Source: Adiantum capillus-veneris (Eukaryota > Streptophyta > Polypodiopsida > Polypodiales > Pteridaceae). From it: a stretch of DNA of 64,000 nucleotides. Made by a program: the position numbers and the translations under genes. The notes under the pieces are model-generated. The model saw only the letters and a program-made list of their open reading frames with translations. It was not told the origin of the DNA and made no database searches. Positions 51,062 through 62,552 of this stretch are shown here, in pieces. The stretch lies in the NCBI GenBank assembly GCA_014529385.2, contig CM043962.1:48556598-48620597 (forward strand), written 5' to 3'. Positions within the stretch are counted from its first letter, which is position 1. Each line of letters opens with the position of its first letter.

Positions 51062-51766
51062 CTTAAAGCCCTTGGCAACAAGCCTTGCTTTGTACTTTGG
51101 CTGACTATCATGAGCGGTGATCTTATACCTGTAAACCCATTTACAGGGTAGAGCCTTTTTGCCCCGTGGTAATTTAACTAGCTTCCATGTCTGGTTTTTA
51201 TGCAGAGCTGTCATCTCTGACTGCATGGCCAATTGCCAGTTCCCAAAGTCCTTCATTTGCACTGCTTCCTTGTAACATGAAGGCTCATGGCAATCAGTCA
51301 ACATGACATAGTTCATAGATGGAAAAAACCTATCAGGAGGTCGCGTGACACGTCCAGATCTACGCACAATAGGTGGCTCAGGCTCAGCCACAACCTGTGG
51401 TTCCAGTCTATCCTGTCCTTGCTCCTCTTGAGCCCTGACATTTTGTCTTGCACGTGCAGGTCCATCTTCTTGGAAGACAACTCTTATAATCTCCTCAACT
51501 TTCTCTGGTTTAGAATGATATTTGGCTTCATTAAAGTGAACATCATTGCTGCGGATAACCTTTCTGGATTCGGGATCCCAAAGTCTGTACCCCATCTCAC
51601 CAGAATTACCATAGCCTAGAAAGATGCACTTTCTACTCTTTGGCTCAAGTTTGTTCCTAAATTCCTTTGGAACGTGAGTATATGCCTCACAGCCAAAGAC
51701 TCTGAGATGCTTGTATGAGGGCATTTTGCCTAACCATACCATCTCTGGCAGTGAATCCTTCTGCAA
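51062..51766 (-). pseudogene. Integrase C-terminus and RT N-terminus of element H
   Basis: The frame 51766-51062 covers the integrase C-terminal region (YKHLRVFGCEAYTHVPKEF, KCIFLGYGNSGEMGYRLWD) and a charged linker. It then enters RT (MQSEMTALHKNQTWKLV, CKWVYRYK, ARLVAKGF). It is in phase with the RNase H-bearing frame but out of phase with the integrase core upstream. The phase change is due to a deletion of about 38 bp near 51820-51830, inferred from the missing conserved block after NRTIQERV. Confidence 0.9.
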
Positions 51767-51815
51767 AACCTTGCTAGGAGATCTATTTACAAGATGAACA
51801 GCTGTTGATACAGCT

Positions 51816-53675
51816 TCAACCCAAAACCCTCTCTTGTATGGTCCTATTCATCCTCTCAGCAACACCATTTTGAGGAGGATTGTAAGGAGCAGTAAGTTCA
51901 CGTTTTATACCTTTTGACTCACAAAAGTCGTGAAAGGCCTTTGAAACATACTCTCCACCATTGTCAGTGCGTAAGCATTTAAGCTTCTTGCCACTCTGAT
52001 TCTCCACAAGTGTCACAAACGTTTTGAAAACACTAAACGCTTCATCCTTGTGCTTGAAAAAGTAAACCCATACTTTCCTCAAGTAATCATCTATAAATGT
52101 CATAAAGTAAGAAGCTCCCCCTAGAGATAGGTTAGGCATAGGTCCACACAAATCACTATGAACAAGTGCCAACTGTGTATCTCTTCTACTGCTTCTATGC
52201 TTATGTGGCTGCTGTGTTTGCTTACCATACAGACAATGTTCACAGAATTCAAAATCATTAAATGAAAATCCAGGCAAATAACCAAAACGAGACAAGATTT
52301 CCATTCCCTTCTTGGACATATGTCCTAACCGGCTATGCCACAAAGGAACGTTCGGTTGCTCGGTTACATTGATTACATTTTTAGAGACATTTAATACATA
52401 AATCATGTAAAGTCCTCCAGACTTTACTCCATGTGCTATTGTCATAGAACCCTTGGATATCTTCCACATGTTCTCTCCAAAAGTGGTGACGTATCCAGCA
52501 TCATCAAGTAAACCTGTGTTGATCAAGCTCTTTGTAATTGCGGGAACATGTCTCACATTCTTCAGCGTGAAAGAAGAGCCATTCTGAAACTTCAATTGAA
52601 CATCTCCAACACCTAAGATCTCACATGTCTGCCCATTGCCTAGCCGAACATGATCTTTAGTGGTCACATAAGAGGTAAACCACTCCTTGTTTGGAGACAC
52701 ATGAAGTGATGCCCCTGAGTCTATATTCCAGTCACTCAGTGCATTTCCATCAGATGCTGTAAGAAGAGCTGAGTCCATTGTATTCTTCAAGAAGTAGATG
52801 TCTCCTGGCACTAGACTGTCATCCTCTGCAACAGTGTTTGTCACATTTATTTCTTGAATCTTCATTGAGGACTTGTTCTTCTCACCATGGTCTTCAGCTT
52901 TCTCTTTGCCTTTTTCTGCTTTCCATTCTCTGCAGTCTCTTTTCACGTGACCCTTCTTGCCACAATGGTAGCATTCTATGTCACTCTTGCCTTTAGCACT
53001 GCGGGACTTGCTACGAGACTGATTCCTCTTTCCACCTTTGTACTTTTCTTTGGTCCTTCCCCTGACAACTAAGGCTGTTCCTTTGCCTTTGTCCATGGTC
53101 TTTCTATTGGTTTCTTCAGTAAGCAGACTTCCTTCTACACCTGTTGTGTTCAAACCATCTAGAGGTGCAGAATTACTCAAAGCTGTGCGAAAAGTGTCCC
53201 AACTTTTCGGCAATGTGATCAACAGGAACATAGCTCTAACAGGTTCATCAAACTTGACACCTTGAGCTGACAACTGACTATAGATTGTGTTGAATTCATT
53301 CAGATGATTGGATATAGGTGTCCCTTCTTTCATCTTCAAGTCAACAAGCTTCTTAAGCCAGTATACCTGTGAAGCTACACTCTGCTTCTCATAAAGATCA
53401 CTCAGCTTTAACCATGCTTGATAAGCCGAAATCTCGTCTGCTACATTGAAGTAAACGCTTTCTGCCAAAGTCAGCATAATGGTAGAAAGTGCCAATTCAT
53501 CCATTTCGCTCCATTCATCTTCGTCCATATCTTCTGGTTTTATCCCCTTGAGCTTTATAGGTTTTATCTGCTTCTTTTGTACCAACACGTGCCAAATCTG
53601 CTTCTTCCACAATGGGAAATTGGTTCCATCCAGCTTCTTGATATTGTAAAGAGCAGTGTCCTGTGATCTAGCCAT
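51816..53675 (-). pseudogene. Gag, protease and integrase core of element H
   Basis: This 619-codon frame starts with an ATG at 53675. Domains in order: copia gag (residues about 1-200, DGTNFPLWKKQIWHVL), zinc knuckle CYHCGKKGHVKRDC (about 232-246), aspartic protease with WNIDSGASLHVSP (about 315-327), integrase zinc domain (HSRLGHM...CEHC, about 450-485), then the catalytic core with D in HSDLCGP, D in RTDNGGEY and E in NPPQNGVAERMNR. Catalytic residues are all present. The frame stops after QERVLG because of the small deletion described for the next segment. Confidence 0.93.
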
Positions 53676-54758
53676 AGCTACGCTTCACAGTGGTTTACTT
53701 TCCTGGGAAAAATTCGGCAGAGTTTCCCCTGTAAACTGACCTCTGAACCAATATCAACCTGTCAAATGAACCAAGAAAGCTTTAGATTCTGCATAAATTT
53801 CGGCAGAGTCTCCTTTGTAAAATGGCTCTGGTGTACTCAAAAACAGACAAGAAAACAACTCAAAAAACACTGTCTCTCTGACACTGTAAGCTGCGGGTAA
53901 ACCTGTCCTGCACCTGTACTGTCTCTCACTGTCCTGTCACTGTCCTGTAAGCATAGACTGTGACAATGCCTCAACGGCAGTAAAGCAAAGATGCAATCCC
54001 AACTGTCTAACTCACAGTCAATACATCCTAGCTGCCTATCTAAGGGTGCTCGAGGGATCGCTCCAAGACCTGTATCACCGAAAGGATCTCAACATTCGAG
54101 AATCCCCCAGCTCAATAAAACCTCACTCGACCCTCAACAAAGGCTGCAGTAAATCTGACAGTACATAGACTTCCCACAAAGTCATACATCCACGAATTTC
54201 CCATTGTATGTTGTAACCGCTGCGGCGGTTGTTTACTGCGTGACTCACAGCCAGCAAACCCTCAACAGACATACATCATCTCTGACAATACATCCCATGT
54301 GGAAGTACCTGCAATGTCAGGATGAAATCTGGAATATTAAGCAGCAAACACAAGCTACCTGATGAACTAGTGGATGTCGCCTACAGTCTGTGTGTAGATG
54401 CGCCCGTGTCGTATGTGACATGCCTCCAAGAACTGTGAGCCGTCCTTCGATGTGTAGACAGCCACAAATCAACACTCTGGGAGTGTTGATATCCTCAGCA
54501 CCTGCAGTCGTAGGCTGAAAACCCCAAATTTGCAGAGTTGGATCTGCACCCGTCGAGACCACGTAGTCGAAAATGGCCTGCGCAGACCTTTGTCGAAGCC
54601 GAACGGTGGCCGAGATGACCTCAGCATGAAATTCTGAGAACACCGAGCCCTTTGGGCATACCTACAGGATTTGGGGCCGTGTCTTTGCCTGTCGAATTTC
54701 ACTCCAATCTAAGCTGGTGACTCTAGCCTCCTGCAGTGCTGCCCCGAGCCTCGATCTG
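53676..54758 (-). other. 5' leader of element H
   Basis: About 1.08 kb between primer site and gag start, long for a copia element. It holds repeated CTGTC/CCTGTAA words (53880-53960) and no convincing ORF. Confidence 0.6.
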
Positions 54759-54771
54759 AGCTCTGATACCA
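54759..54771 (-). other. Primer-binding site of element H (tRNA-iMet)
   Basis: On the minus strand it reads TGGTATCAGAGCT, two bases after the 5' LTR. Confidence 0.92.
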
Positions 54772-54773
54772 AT

Positions 54774-54965
54774 TGAAGGAGTACGAGCGGAAGTCCGACG
54801 CGAGAGAGAGTGCGAGAAGAAGAGCACGACGATATGGTGAACTCGCTCTACTGTAATGTGTAGAGCATAGTGAGTTCTTATTAGGTTTTAACAAAAGAAT
54901 ATGTGTACATACCTGGCGGCCCGCCCACTTACCTGGGCGACCACATTGGGCTTTATACCCCAACA
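54774..54965 (-). repeat. 5' LTR of element H
   Basis: 192 bp, followed on the right by the TATCC target duplication. Confidence 0.96.
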
Positions 54966-54970
54966 TATCC

Positions 54971-55136
54971 TGTCTGTGGTCGACAAAAATCATCCCCCCT
55001 CCCTTCCCCAACCTTGTTCCGGGGAGAGACAATGACCCATTTCTAGCTTGGATACCCTCCCAATTATCCCCTTCCACACCAATATCCACCGTACTGCCTT
55101 TCCACGTCAGCTTCCAACGTCTGAGCTGTCACGACT

Positions 55137-55202
<66 letters not shown>

Positions 55203-56361
55203 CAACATCCTAGCAGCGGCAATTTGCACCCAACAGAAGTCTACGTTATCAGTGGCACAATGTTAGGTCTCCATGATAAGCCGTTCGTGATGCTATACTA
55301 GTAGATGGATGGGGAAATGATGCCCTTGATCACCTCCTTGTTGTACATGATCGCAATATCATTCCCCCAAGCTCTCCACAGAAAGGACAATACGCAGAGC
55401 TTGAGCAAGAACGGTCTCTTCGCTTGGTTGCCTGTTTTTCGGGCAAACGCAAAGAAAACTGGGGCTTCCGGAGCACGACTTAGCCCATTGGTGAGGTGAC
55501 TGGTGGAATTGTGCCTTCTGAAGTTGTTGCGTGGACTGTTGGTCCCTGCATGTCACAAGCTAGGTGGCAGAGAAGGGCTAGCCAGCTTAGCACTGACCAT
55601 GTATGGTGGGACAACATTGATAAAGTTGTCGCTGCATCAAGGAAGCACATAGCTTGAATCACGTTTTCTCAAGGGCATGGAGAGGCAGAAGAGGGTGTAG
55701 CACTCTTCAAAGCTAAGCCGAGCTGTGTTGCTGTCTGCGTCCAACAGGTGCATGAGTTTGTCAAGCGGCTATGGCCGGATGACATTCACAGCCATGGCGA
55801 GCAGGCGGAGCTATGCAAGTGCCCAGTTGGACACGACGCCTCTTGATTTTAATTGAGATAAGCACAAAAAATTCCTATGGCAAGCCTCGTGATTTTATCA
55901 CTTTTTTCGTTCTTGTTCTTTTTGAGAAGGGTAAGAACTAGGGAAGAGGGGAAACATGGTACAATGTCCAAAGGAGGCAATCTCCAAGGGGGTGTGAATG
56001 CAAGAATCTCAAGGTAAAGGGAGTCAACTTTCAAGGGGCAATATGAAACCCATGGTCCGAGATAAAACCATAAAAGGCAGGAGTAAATGAGGTATGGTGG
56101 GCACAATCACCTCGCTAGGTGGCACACACTTCTAGAAATTTGCCAAATCTATGATGTAAACATCACATCACTCCAAAACGAGCTTTATGTGGCAACATGA
56201 ATGGGGTTAGAAAAATAATGTCTTCAACTATAGCTGTTATATTGATATAACCTTAGGGCTTCAAAGGGAAGCGTTGTGGATAAAGCTAAATCAGCATCCG
56301 AATGAAAAGGAGAATAGAAAGCTAGGGGAAGGGGAACTAGGAGTCTTGCTGTAGAGAAGAG
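54971..56361. other. Region between element H and the peroxidase gene
   Basis: Contains a (GA)n tract at 55139-55200. Between 55250 and 55850 plus-strand frames broken by stops give fragments that I cannot place in a family. The rest shows nothing gene-like until the TATA box of the peroxidase gene. Confidence 0.5.
55139..55200. repeat. (GA)n microsatellite
   Basis: About 31 GA units. Confidence 0.95.
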
Positions 56362-56368
56362 TATAAAT
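56362..56368 (+). promoter_or_regulatory. Candidate TATA box of the peroxidase gene
   Basis: TATAAAT lies about 160 bp upstream of the start codon. A start of transcription about 30 bp downstream would give a leader of roughly 125 bases. That leader would contain two short upstream frames (56443-56466 and 56451-56477), which could dampen translation. Confidence 0.5.
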
Positions 56369-56521
56369 GGGTAGATCAGCGTGTAAAATATGATGTATTT
56401 TGTATTAATACAGCTAATATCTAGGGAGAGTGTCTAGACTCTATGTGTGTATGCCCTCTCTATTAATGGAAGCTTAGTCATCTCTCTTTCTCTCTCTCTC
56501 TTTCCATTCTTGTGTGCGATC

Positions 56522-56791
56522 ATGGAGAAGCTAATGCTGATTTTGCTTCATCTGGTGTTGTTGCTTTCAATGTGCTTCATTGCGGTAAGCCACGCTGCCT
56601 CCTCCTCAACGGGCTTGAGCTATGGCTTCTACTCCAAGACATGCCCCCGAGCTGAGGAGATAGTGAAGGATCAAGTCAGGAAAATCTACTACATTCATGG
56701 CAATTCAGCCATCTCCTTCCACAGAAACGTCTTCCATGACTGCGCCGTCAAGGTATAAATCGCTCTTTCCCCTTAATCTGTGTGCGCGCTC

Positions 56792-56835
<44 letters not shown>

Positions 56836-56952
56836 GCTAATTTCTGAAGGGGATTATAATATGTGCGAGAGAGAGAGTGAACGACAGTAATGGGTAGTTG
56901 CATTAACGTGTATGAAATTGATGGGCACTGCGCAGGGCCGTTGTGGGTTTGT

Positions 56953-57024
<72 letters not shown>

Positions 57025-58129
57025 GGTGATGGGCAGGGTTGCGATGCGTCTCTGTTGCTGGACTCCACTCCTGGGCATAGAGGAGAGAAGGAGTCGGAGA
57101 GGAATTTTGGCATGCGCAACTTCAAGTACGTCAATGTCATCAAGAAGGCCTTGGAGCACGAGTGCCCAGGGATCGTCTCCTGTGCCGACATCGTAGTTCT
57201 TTCGGGTCGCGATGGGGTTGCCATGGTCTCTTTCTCTCTCACACACACACACACGAACGCTCTCATTTCAGCAGCCGTTAATCTCCATTGCATTAGCATG
57301 CAGTCTCTATGTGGTAAGCAACCATGCATTTGCCTGTCTACATGCTTGCACAGATACTTGAGCGAGTGCATTCATAAACACAATATGGAGCTCATGAGGC
57401 TTTGCACTGTTTCAGCTTGGAGGTCCTCATTTTGAAGTGAAGACTGGGAGGCAAGACACACGAGAGTTTAGCATAGAAGCTGATGCAGACACCTATTTAC
57501 TACCTCATGACACGGATGTTAGCGCCTTCCTGGATTCCATGGCTGCCCTCAATATCAACACTGCCCAAGCGGTGGCACTCATTGGTATGTAGATTAAGTA
57601 CTTGGGCAATCCATATAATGTATGCAATTATATGATTCTTGCGGCACACTTGGTGCAAGGAAGCAAGTGTATGTGTGCATGCTTTCTTGCAAAAAGGCAT
57701 GAGAGCTTAAAGGCTTCCATTTTTGCAGGAAGTCACACTGTTGGAAGAACCCATTGCAAGCATCTTGTGACGCGCCTATACCCAACCGTTGATCTCACAT
57801 TGAATGCAAACTACTCTGTTTACTTGAAGATGAGGTGCCCGTCATCAACACCAGATCCAAAAGCTGTTGAATACTCACGCAATGATCCAGGCTCGCCAAT
57901 GAAGTTTGACAACAATTACTATCGGAATGTGATGCAGATGAAGGGCCTTCTCAAGCTGGACAATGCACTCTATTTGGATGCTCGTACGAAGCCGTATGTT
58001 GAGAAGATGGCCCAAGATATCAACTACTTCTATGAGCAGTTTGTGGAAGGTATGTCAATTTTGACAGAGTACAAAGTGCTCACTGGTGCACAAGGTGAGA
58101 TAAGGAAGCATTGCCAATGGGTCAATTGA
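56522..58129 (+). CDS. Class III (secretory) peroxidase, four exons, PER21/PER42-like
   Basis: Heme peroxidase of the apoplast or vacuole that oxidises phenolics with hydrogen peroxide. Exons: 56522-56752, 57037-57225, 57416-57584 and 57729-58129, joined by GT-AG introns, giving 329 residues, the usual family length. Residues 1 to about 25 form a signal peptide (hydrophobic, ending SHA). Distal site: Arg68 and His72 in HRNVFHDC. Proximal heme ligand: His199 in GSHTVGRTHC. The eight cysteines of the fold are present: C41-C120, C74-C79, C126-C325 and C206-C233 by homology. FHDCAV in place of FHDCFV and LDSTPGHRGEKE recall the Arabidopsis PER21/PER42 type, as I remember it. The ATG at 56522 has A at -3 and G at +4 and begins the signal peptide. 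Microsatellites lie in introns 1 and 2. The frame is intact, so the gene is probably functional. Confidence 0.93.
56794..56832. repeat. (GA)n microsatellite in peroxidase intron 1
   Basis: GA repeats about 40 bp after the 5' splice site of intron 1. Confidence 0.95.
56956..57019. repeat. (GT)n-(GA)n microsatellite at the 3' end of peroxidase intron 1
   Basis: GT units (56956-56985) pass into GA units (56986-57019), ending only 17 bases before the exon 2 boundary. Confidence 0.95.
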
Positions 58130-58177
58130 TATGTGCGTCGTGTGGCACTATTGATATTGCTTGATTCTAGTAATTAG

Positions 58178-58185
58178 CGATTGCT

Positions 58186-58216
<31 letters not shown>

Positions 58217-58228
58217 CTGCCGTTGCCA
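58178..58228 (+). repeat. (TTGCCG)n hexanucleotide repeat in the peroxidase 3' untranslated region
   Basis: About eight near-perfect units of TTGCCG (one CTGCCG variant), starting about 50 bp after the stop codon. Confidence 0.92.
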
Positions 58229-58402
58229 TGTAAATATTATCATGTGCTTGCTTGTAAAGATGTAATCAGTGTCAATAAGGCCATTGCCAGTTTCTGTGCT
58301 AAGACTTTAATTTTATTTGCAACGAATAAGGCTAATGCTATATTTGTATGCTTATCATTGCTCCCTGTCGTCCTCGAAGTTTCATCCCTGCATACATGTG
58401 GC

Positions 58403-58408
58403 AATAAA
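58403..58408 (+). terminator. Candidate polyadenylation signal of the peroxidase gene
   Basis: AATAAA, 274 bp after the stop codon. Other near-matches (AATAAG) occur earlier, so the real site is not fixed. Confidence 0.4.
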
Positions 58409-58679
58409 ATTATCATCTTCTATCATTTTGCAATCGAGGTGAATTTTCTGTGGCGGTCCACCAATTTTGTAAATGTCCCTGTGTGTCTGCTTGAAAGTTG
58501 TAACTTGGACTAAACCAAGCTAATGGTTTTGCTGAGGATGCCTCTACTTTTCTCATTTCATTGAAAACATTGCTATTTGGTATGCTTCTTCAAATGCCTT
58601 GTAGGTCATTGACAAGATTTCACAGTGTTCCTAGAATAGAGCTTTTGTGGCTTGGTAGTCTCTCACGCGCAGATGCGGT

Positions 58680-59099
58680 GTGCATGTACACATGACATTT
58701 TGTGCGCTTTCTCTCTCCACACATTCATACACAGCTGTAACATTGTCATGTCCACACGTGTGCTCTATTCAAGCTCTCTCCTTAACAGCAAACCAAGATT
58801 CTACCTATGCATCTTTATCTAGGCAAAAGGAAATCTACTACAATGAAAAAGATAAAGGAGGGGATCCCCCACTAGTAAGGGCATTATCGGTCAAGGATAG
58901 TAATCTTGGGTATAAAGGTGATGGCCTATTCCATGCACCAAAGCGCTTAAAAGATTGCCAAAGAAACCCCTTGTTAGATTGCAATCATTCCGTCCTTTGG
59001 AATTCTAAAATTGAAGACCTAAGCAAAGAGATGAGGATAAAAACTTCACCCTATACCCTATTTTGGAAGAAGTATAAAATGACACGGGTTCCTGGTTAA
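58680..59099 (+). CDS. Unrecognised reading frame of 139 codons
   Basis: The C-terminal two thirds have a protein-like composition, with charged and aromatic residues (RQKEIYYNEKDKGGDPPLV, LFWKKYKMTRVPG). The first 40 codons look less convincing. There is no family I can name and no visible splice context. It could be an exon, a transposon scrap or chance. Confidence 0.25.
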   Translation: MHVHMTFCALSLSTHSYTAVTLSCPHVCSIQALSLTANQDSTYASLSRQKEIYYNEKDKGGDPPLVRALSVKDSNLGYKGDGLFHAPKRLKDCQRNPLLDCNHSVLWNSKIEDLSKEMRIKTSPYTLFWKKYKMTRVPG

Positions 59100-59877
59100 G
59101 TCCATCTAATTTTCCTTGTTAAATCCTTGTAATTTTACTGGGTGGCTCATTAGAAAGTCGGTTTAGGTGTTATATGCGTAGCAGAACATGTTGATCAGGT
59201 GCACTTCGCTCGGTTGGAGCATGGGCAGGTTGTAACTATTGCCAAAAAAAGAAATATAGGGAACATGATTACATTATTGAGTTCTATTTTTTCCATAGGA
59301 GATGGACAAATATGAACTGCAAAAGCCTTAGTGTCCATACTCATGATCAATAAAAACTATTGAAATTTGAGATTAAGCTCAAATAGTGAATGGAACCCTA
59401 AACGATACCTCTTCCAAGTGCATCATAAACTTAAATAAGCGAAATGATTGCCCAATGTGGCCATATATCTACATTTCTCTTCCCCATCTCTATACTTTTA
59501 ATTAAAACACTTTGCAATTGTTTGTGCCACGCGGTGGGAGCAAACGGACTAGAGGTGCAAGTAAAGGTCAAGGCATGTATGCAAGGAGAGGGAGGCCTTG
59601 TCTTACTGGGGTAGGTAGCATTGGAGGCAAAGGCAATGGAGGGGGGTAAGTTAATCCCACTCTAGTCCCCCCTCCCCTCCCCTAGCACTATTTCAGCACG
59701 TATATCGAATGATGTGCAAGCGGTGGGATATAGGGCGCTAAAGTGGAGCACATTTTTTGCGAAGTTCGGACACCATCCGATTTGTCCTTGTTTATTTTTT
59801 CTTGTCCATGTTCACTTTTGCTCTTGTTCGAGATCACTTTATCAGAGACTGGTTTCGCCTTGGGGACAAGTAACCCC
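59100..59877. other. Intergenic stretch, no gene recognised
   Basis: No domain in any frame. It precedes the SINE candidate. Confidence 0.5.
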
Positions 59878-60075
59878 ACGTGGGCGTGCGGTTAGGGCGT
59901 TCGGCTGCCAAACAAGAGGACTCGGGTTCGAACCTCTCGATGGGCGGGGTCACGGATCAATCTGTCGACTTTTCTCTGTCGGTCGATCTCCTCGAGATCT
60001 TTGCAACGCATTTGCCACCGTTGATCCCATCGATTTGGGGTCATTAAGATCCCGTGTTAGATAGTAATGTGACGT
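59878..60075 (+). mobile_element. Probable tRNA-derived SINE
   Basis: The head (about 59880-59947) resembles a tRNA gene. A weak A box, TGGGCGTGCGG, lies at 59881-59891 and a strong B box, GGTTCGAACC, at 59925-59934, 44 bp apart. TTAGGGCGTTCGGCTGCCAA between them matches the D-stem to anticodon part of many plant SINEs. A non-tRNA body of about 125 bp follows, ending at a (TC)n tract (60075-60099). No cloverleaf acceptor stem can be closed, so it is not a working tRNA. End points are approximate and no target duplication was found. Confidence 0.55.
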
Positions 60076-60099
60076 CTCTCTCTCTCTCTCTCTCTCTCT

Positions 60100-60966
60100 T
60101 CATCCCTTTGTTGCCCCTCCACCCCTTGTCTTCACCACCCTCTCTCTTTGTTGGAAGTTGTTGATCTTCACTCCTAGATTATCACTTGCTCTCACTCGCA
60201 CTCCCAATTCGTCACTTGCTCTCATTAGTGTTCTTGATTCATCCCCTCTGCTCATTTGCTATTACTCTGGTCAACCACTTGGTGCTACTCACTTGGAATT
60301 CAAATTTGGAAGCAAGATTTCAACGATCAAGGAGATTTAAAAAAAGTACAAATGAGGATAGATATATGTAAGAAAATTTCATGCAAGACTGTGAGGATGG
60401 TGGACATAACTCCACGCAAGAATGCTCTTTTACACTTTCGCTTCAACATATGATTTTAATTATAAATTTTGGCATGATAGTGCTTATGGAGTTCTACATA
60501 ACCATGCACAAAAAACTTATGCTTGGCATTTATTTTGTCATATACATAAATTATGTTATGTTTTGGACATAGTTATTTTCTTCCATACAATTTTTTTGCT
60601 TCTATGGATGAGCAACGAGTCATTTACGGTTGAGTCTAATTATTCTATATGCAAGCAACATATGATATTTTTTTCTTATTGGTTTATGTATGAGGGGGCT
60701 CTTTGCATCATCTATACATTTCACAAAGAGACGGTCCCAAGATTAAAATGTAAATCCTAAGGAACAAGTGATTAGATTAGGGTATGGAGGCATACCAAGA
60801 GGTTGCAATCTCTTGTTTGAACACAATACACTCAGTGGAAACAATTTATGAACTCTTTAATTGGAAAAAACTTCATTTTTATCTCTTTAATTCAGTTACA
60901 CATCCACATGCAAAACCAATAGCATATCAATATCGATCAACACCAAATTGGTAGGCACATTCCTTA

Positions 60967-61015
<49 letters not shown>

Positions 61016-61240
61016 AGAGCATAAGTCTTTGGTGGAACATAAATGAGCAACCAATGACAATCTTAGGGAGGTCTGCACAGTATTGAAACGGTCCATTGTG
61101 GACAAAATCTCTATCAGTCGTTGGTGGAGATTGTTGATTTAGAAGGGAACTGACACTTAACTTGGAAAATCTACAAAGCCTAATTGCAAACATCAAAGAA
61201 GATCTAGAGGACAAATTTCTAGATACACAAGAGCATTGGC
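60100..61240. other. Intergenic stretch with (CT)n at 60970-61012
   Basis: AT-rich in the first part, no gene recognised. The microsatellite at 60970-61012 is CT repeats. Confidence 0.5.
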
Positions 61241-61509
61241 CAATCATGTCTTATTAGAGTATATTAAAACAAGCCAAGACAAAGACGAAGAAAGAGGATG
61301 ATGAGGAGATGGATGATGATCAAGAGGATGACACCATGGAGGGAAACCAAGATTTAAAACAAGATGATAACGATGATGAACTTGCGGATGCTCCAAACCA
61401 AAGCTAAGGAGGGGGCTAAAACACTTGATCACTCATAGCATCCACCTGACCAAACCATAGACAACAGATAGGATTAGAGACCTAGGAGCTAGCAGGAAGA
61501 TCAAACACC

Positions 61510-61683
61510 ATACCGAGAAATTGAGATTCATAAACAACAAATGGTATTTACACAAAGAAACAAGGGGAAAGCCATATGAGAAGACCTGGACTTAGATCAT
61601 ACATCAGACCAGGAAACTGAGATTCATCAACAACAAATGGTATTTACACAAAGAAACAAGGGGAAATCCATATGAGAAGACTA
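61510..61683. repeat. 96-bp tandem duplication
   Basis: Copies at 61510-61587 and 61606-61683 share AACAACAAATGGTATTTACA and CATATGAGAAGAC. The spacer between them belongs to the repeat unit. Confidence 0.9.
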
Positions 61684-62552
61684 GATGCTTTATGTGGGTG
61701 CAAAGAGGATGATTAAGCAATAAAAATATATTAGCAACCATGAATAGTAGACATCACACTACCCTCGCATCCAAATGTCATCCAGGTACTTGACCGCATA
61801 CCTAAGTACATCCTCACATAGAATGATACTGCAGTAAACCCTTAGATAGAGAAGCTGACATATATAGAGTCTGGGAATTCAATTAGAAGTGCTGATAGGC
61901 AATAGGCTAGCCTACATATGTATGCATGACATTATGAATGAGGTCAAAGGGCTCTTAGAAAAATTACAAATTTACCAGAAGAAACCTAGACCATAGAGTA
62001 GCTGCAATCTTAGAAAACAAGGCATCCAATAGCAAAGTGTAGCTCACTAGAATGACCATCAAAGAACAAGAACAAGCACTGGAAAGTTTGTTCCATTTGG
62101 TTAGAGTTTTCAAAAAAATGATACAGCAAGAAAACTAGATTGTCCTAAATTATATTGAAGTAGTATCAGACTCCCCTATCCTTATGTATGCACTTCCACC
62201 AATGAAAGAGGATGAATTGCCTAAGCTCTAGATCCAACTTTGTACCTGGTCTACAACAAATCTATAAATCAGATGAGAGATATCCAGATTATGGACCAGA
62301 TAAGGGAGTGCTACGAACAAAGCAAGGCCCTATGGGTAGAGTGGAGGACTGCACTCCATTGAAAAGAAAGTTACATTTAGAGAGCTCAAGGATGACCTGA
62401 TCAATTTCAGAGGAATGATGGGTCAATGGAAGTCCCAAGATAATCCTTTTAACTAAGTACACAAATGAGCTATTGCAACTATCATTAAAAGCTTCAAATA
62501 TTCTAAAAGAGGAGTTACCAACAAAGCTAGCTCCAAACCACAATTCAAAGAA

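Larger units (their letters stand above)
49452..54965 (-). mobile_element. Element H: young Ty1/copia retrotransposon
   Basis: Two 192-bp LTRs (49452-49643 and 54774-54965) differ at only two positions by my reading. They are flanked by a perfect TATCC duplication (49447-49451 and 54966-54970). The interior has an iMet primer site, a long leader, gag-protease-integrase-RT-RNase H in copia order and a polypurine tract. Domain blocks resemble the Tork/Tnt1 group. Two lesions (a stop and a small deletion) break the polyprotein, so this copy is not autonomous, but it inserted recently. Confidence 0.96.

Noticed and set aside
55250..55320. Resemblance of a short stretch (LGLHDKP) to LOG-type cytokinin-activating enzymes
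   Set aside because: Only about seven residues match, followed by stops, with no support from the surrounding sequence.
56447..56521. An earlier in-frame start for the peroxidase
   Set aside because: The codon at 56447 is GTG, not ATG, and the signal peptide begins properly at the ATG at 56522, which has a good context.
59881..59947. A functional tRNA gene
   Set aside because: The B box is good but no acceptor stem or complete cloverleaf can be formed, and a SINE-like body follows.
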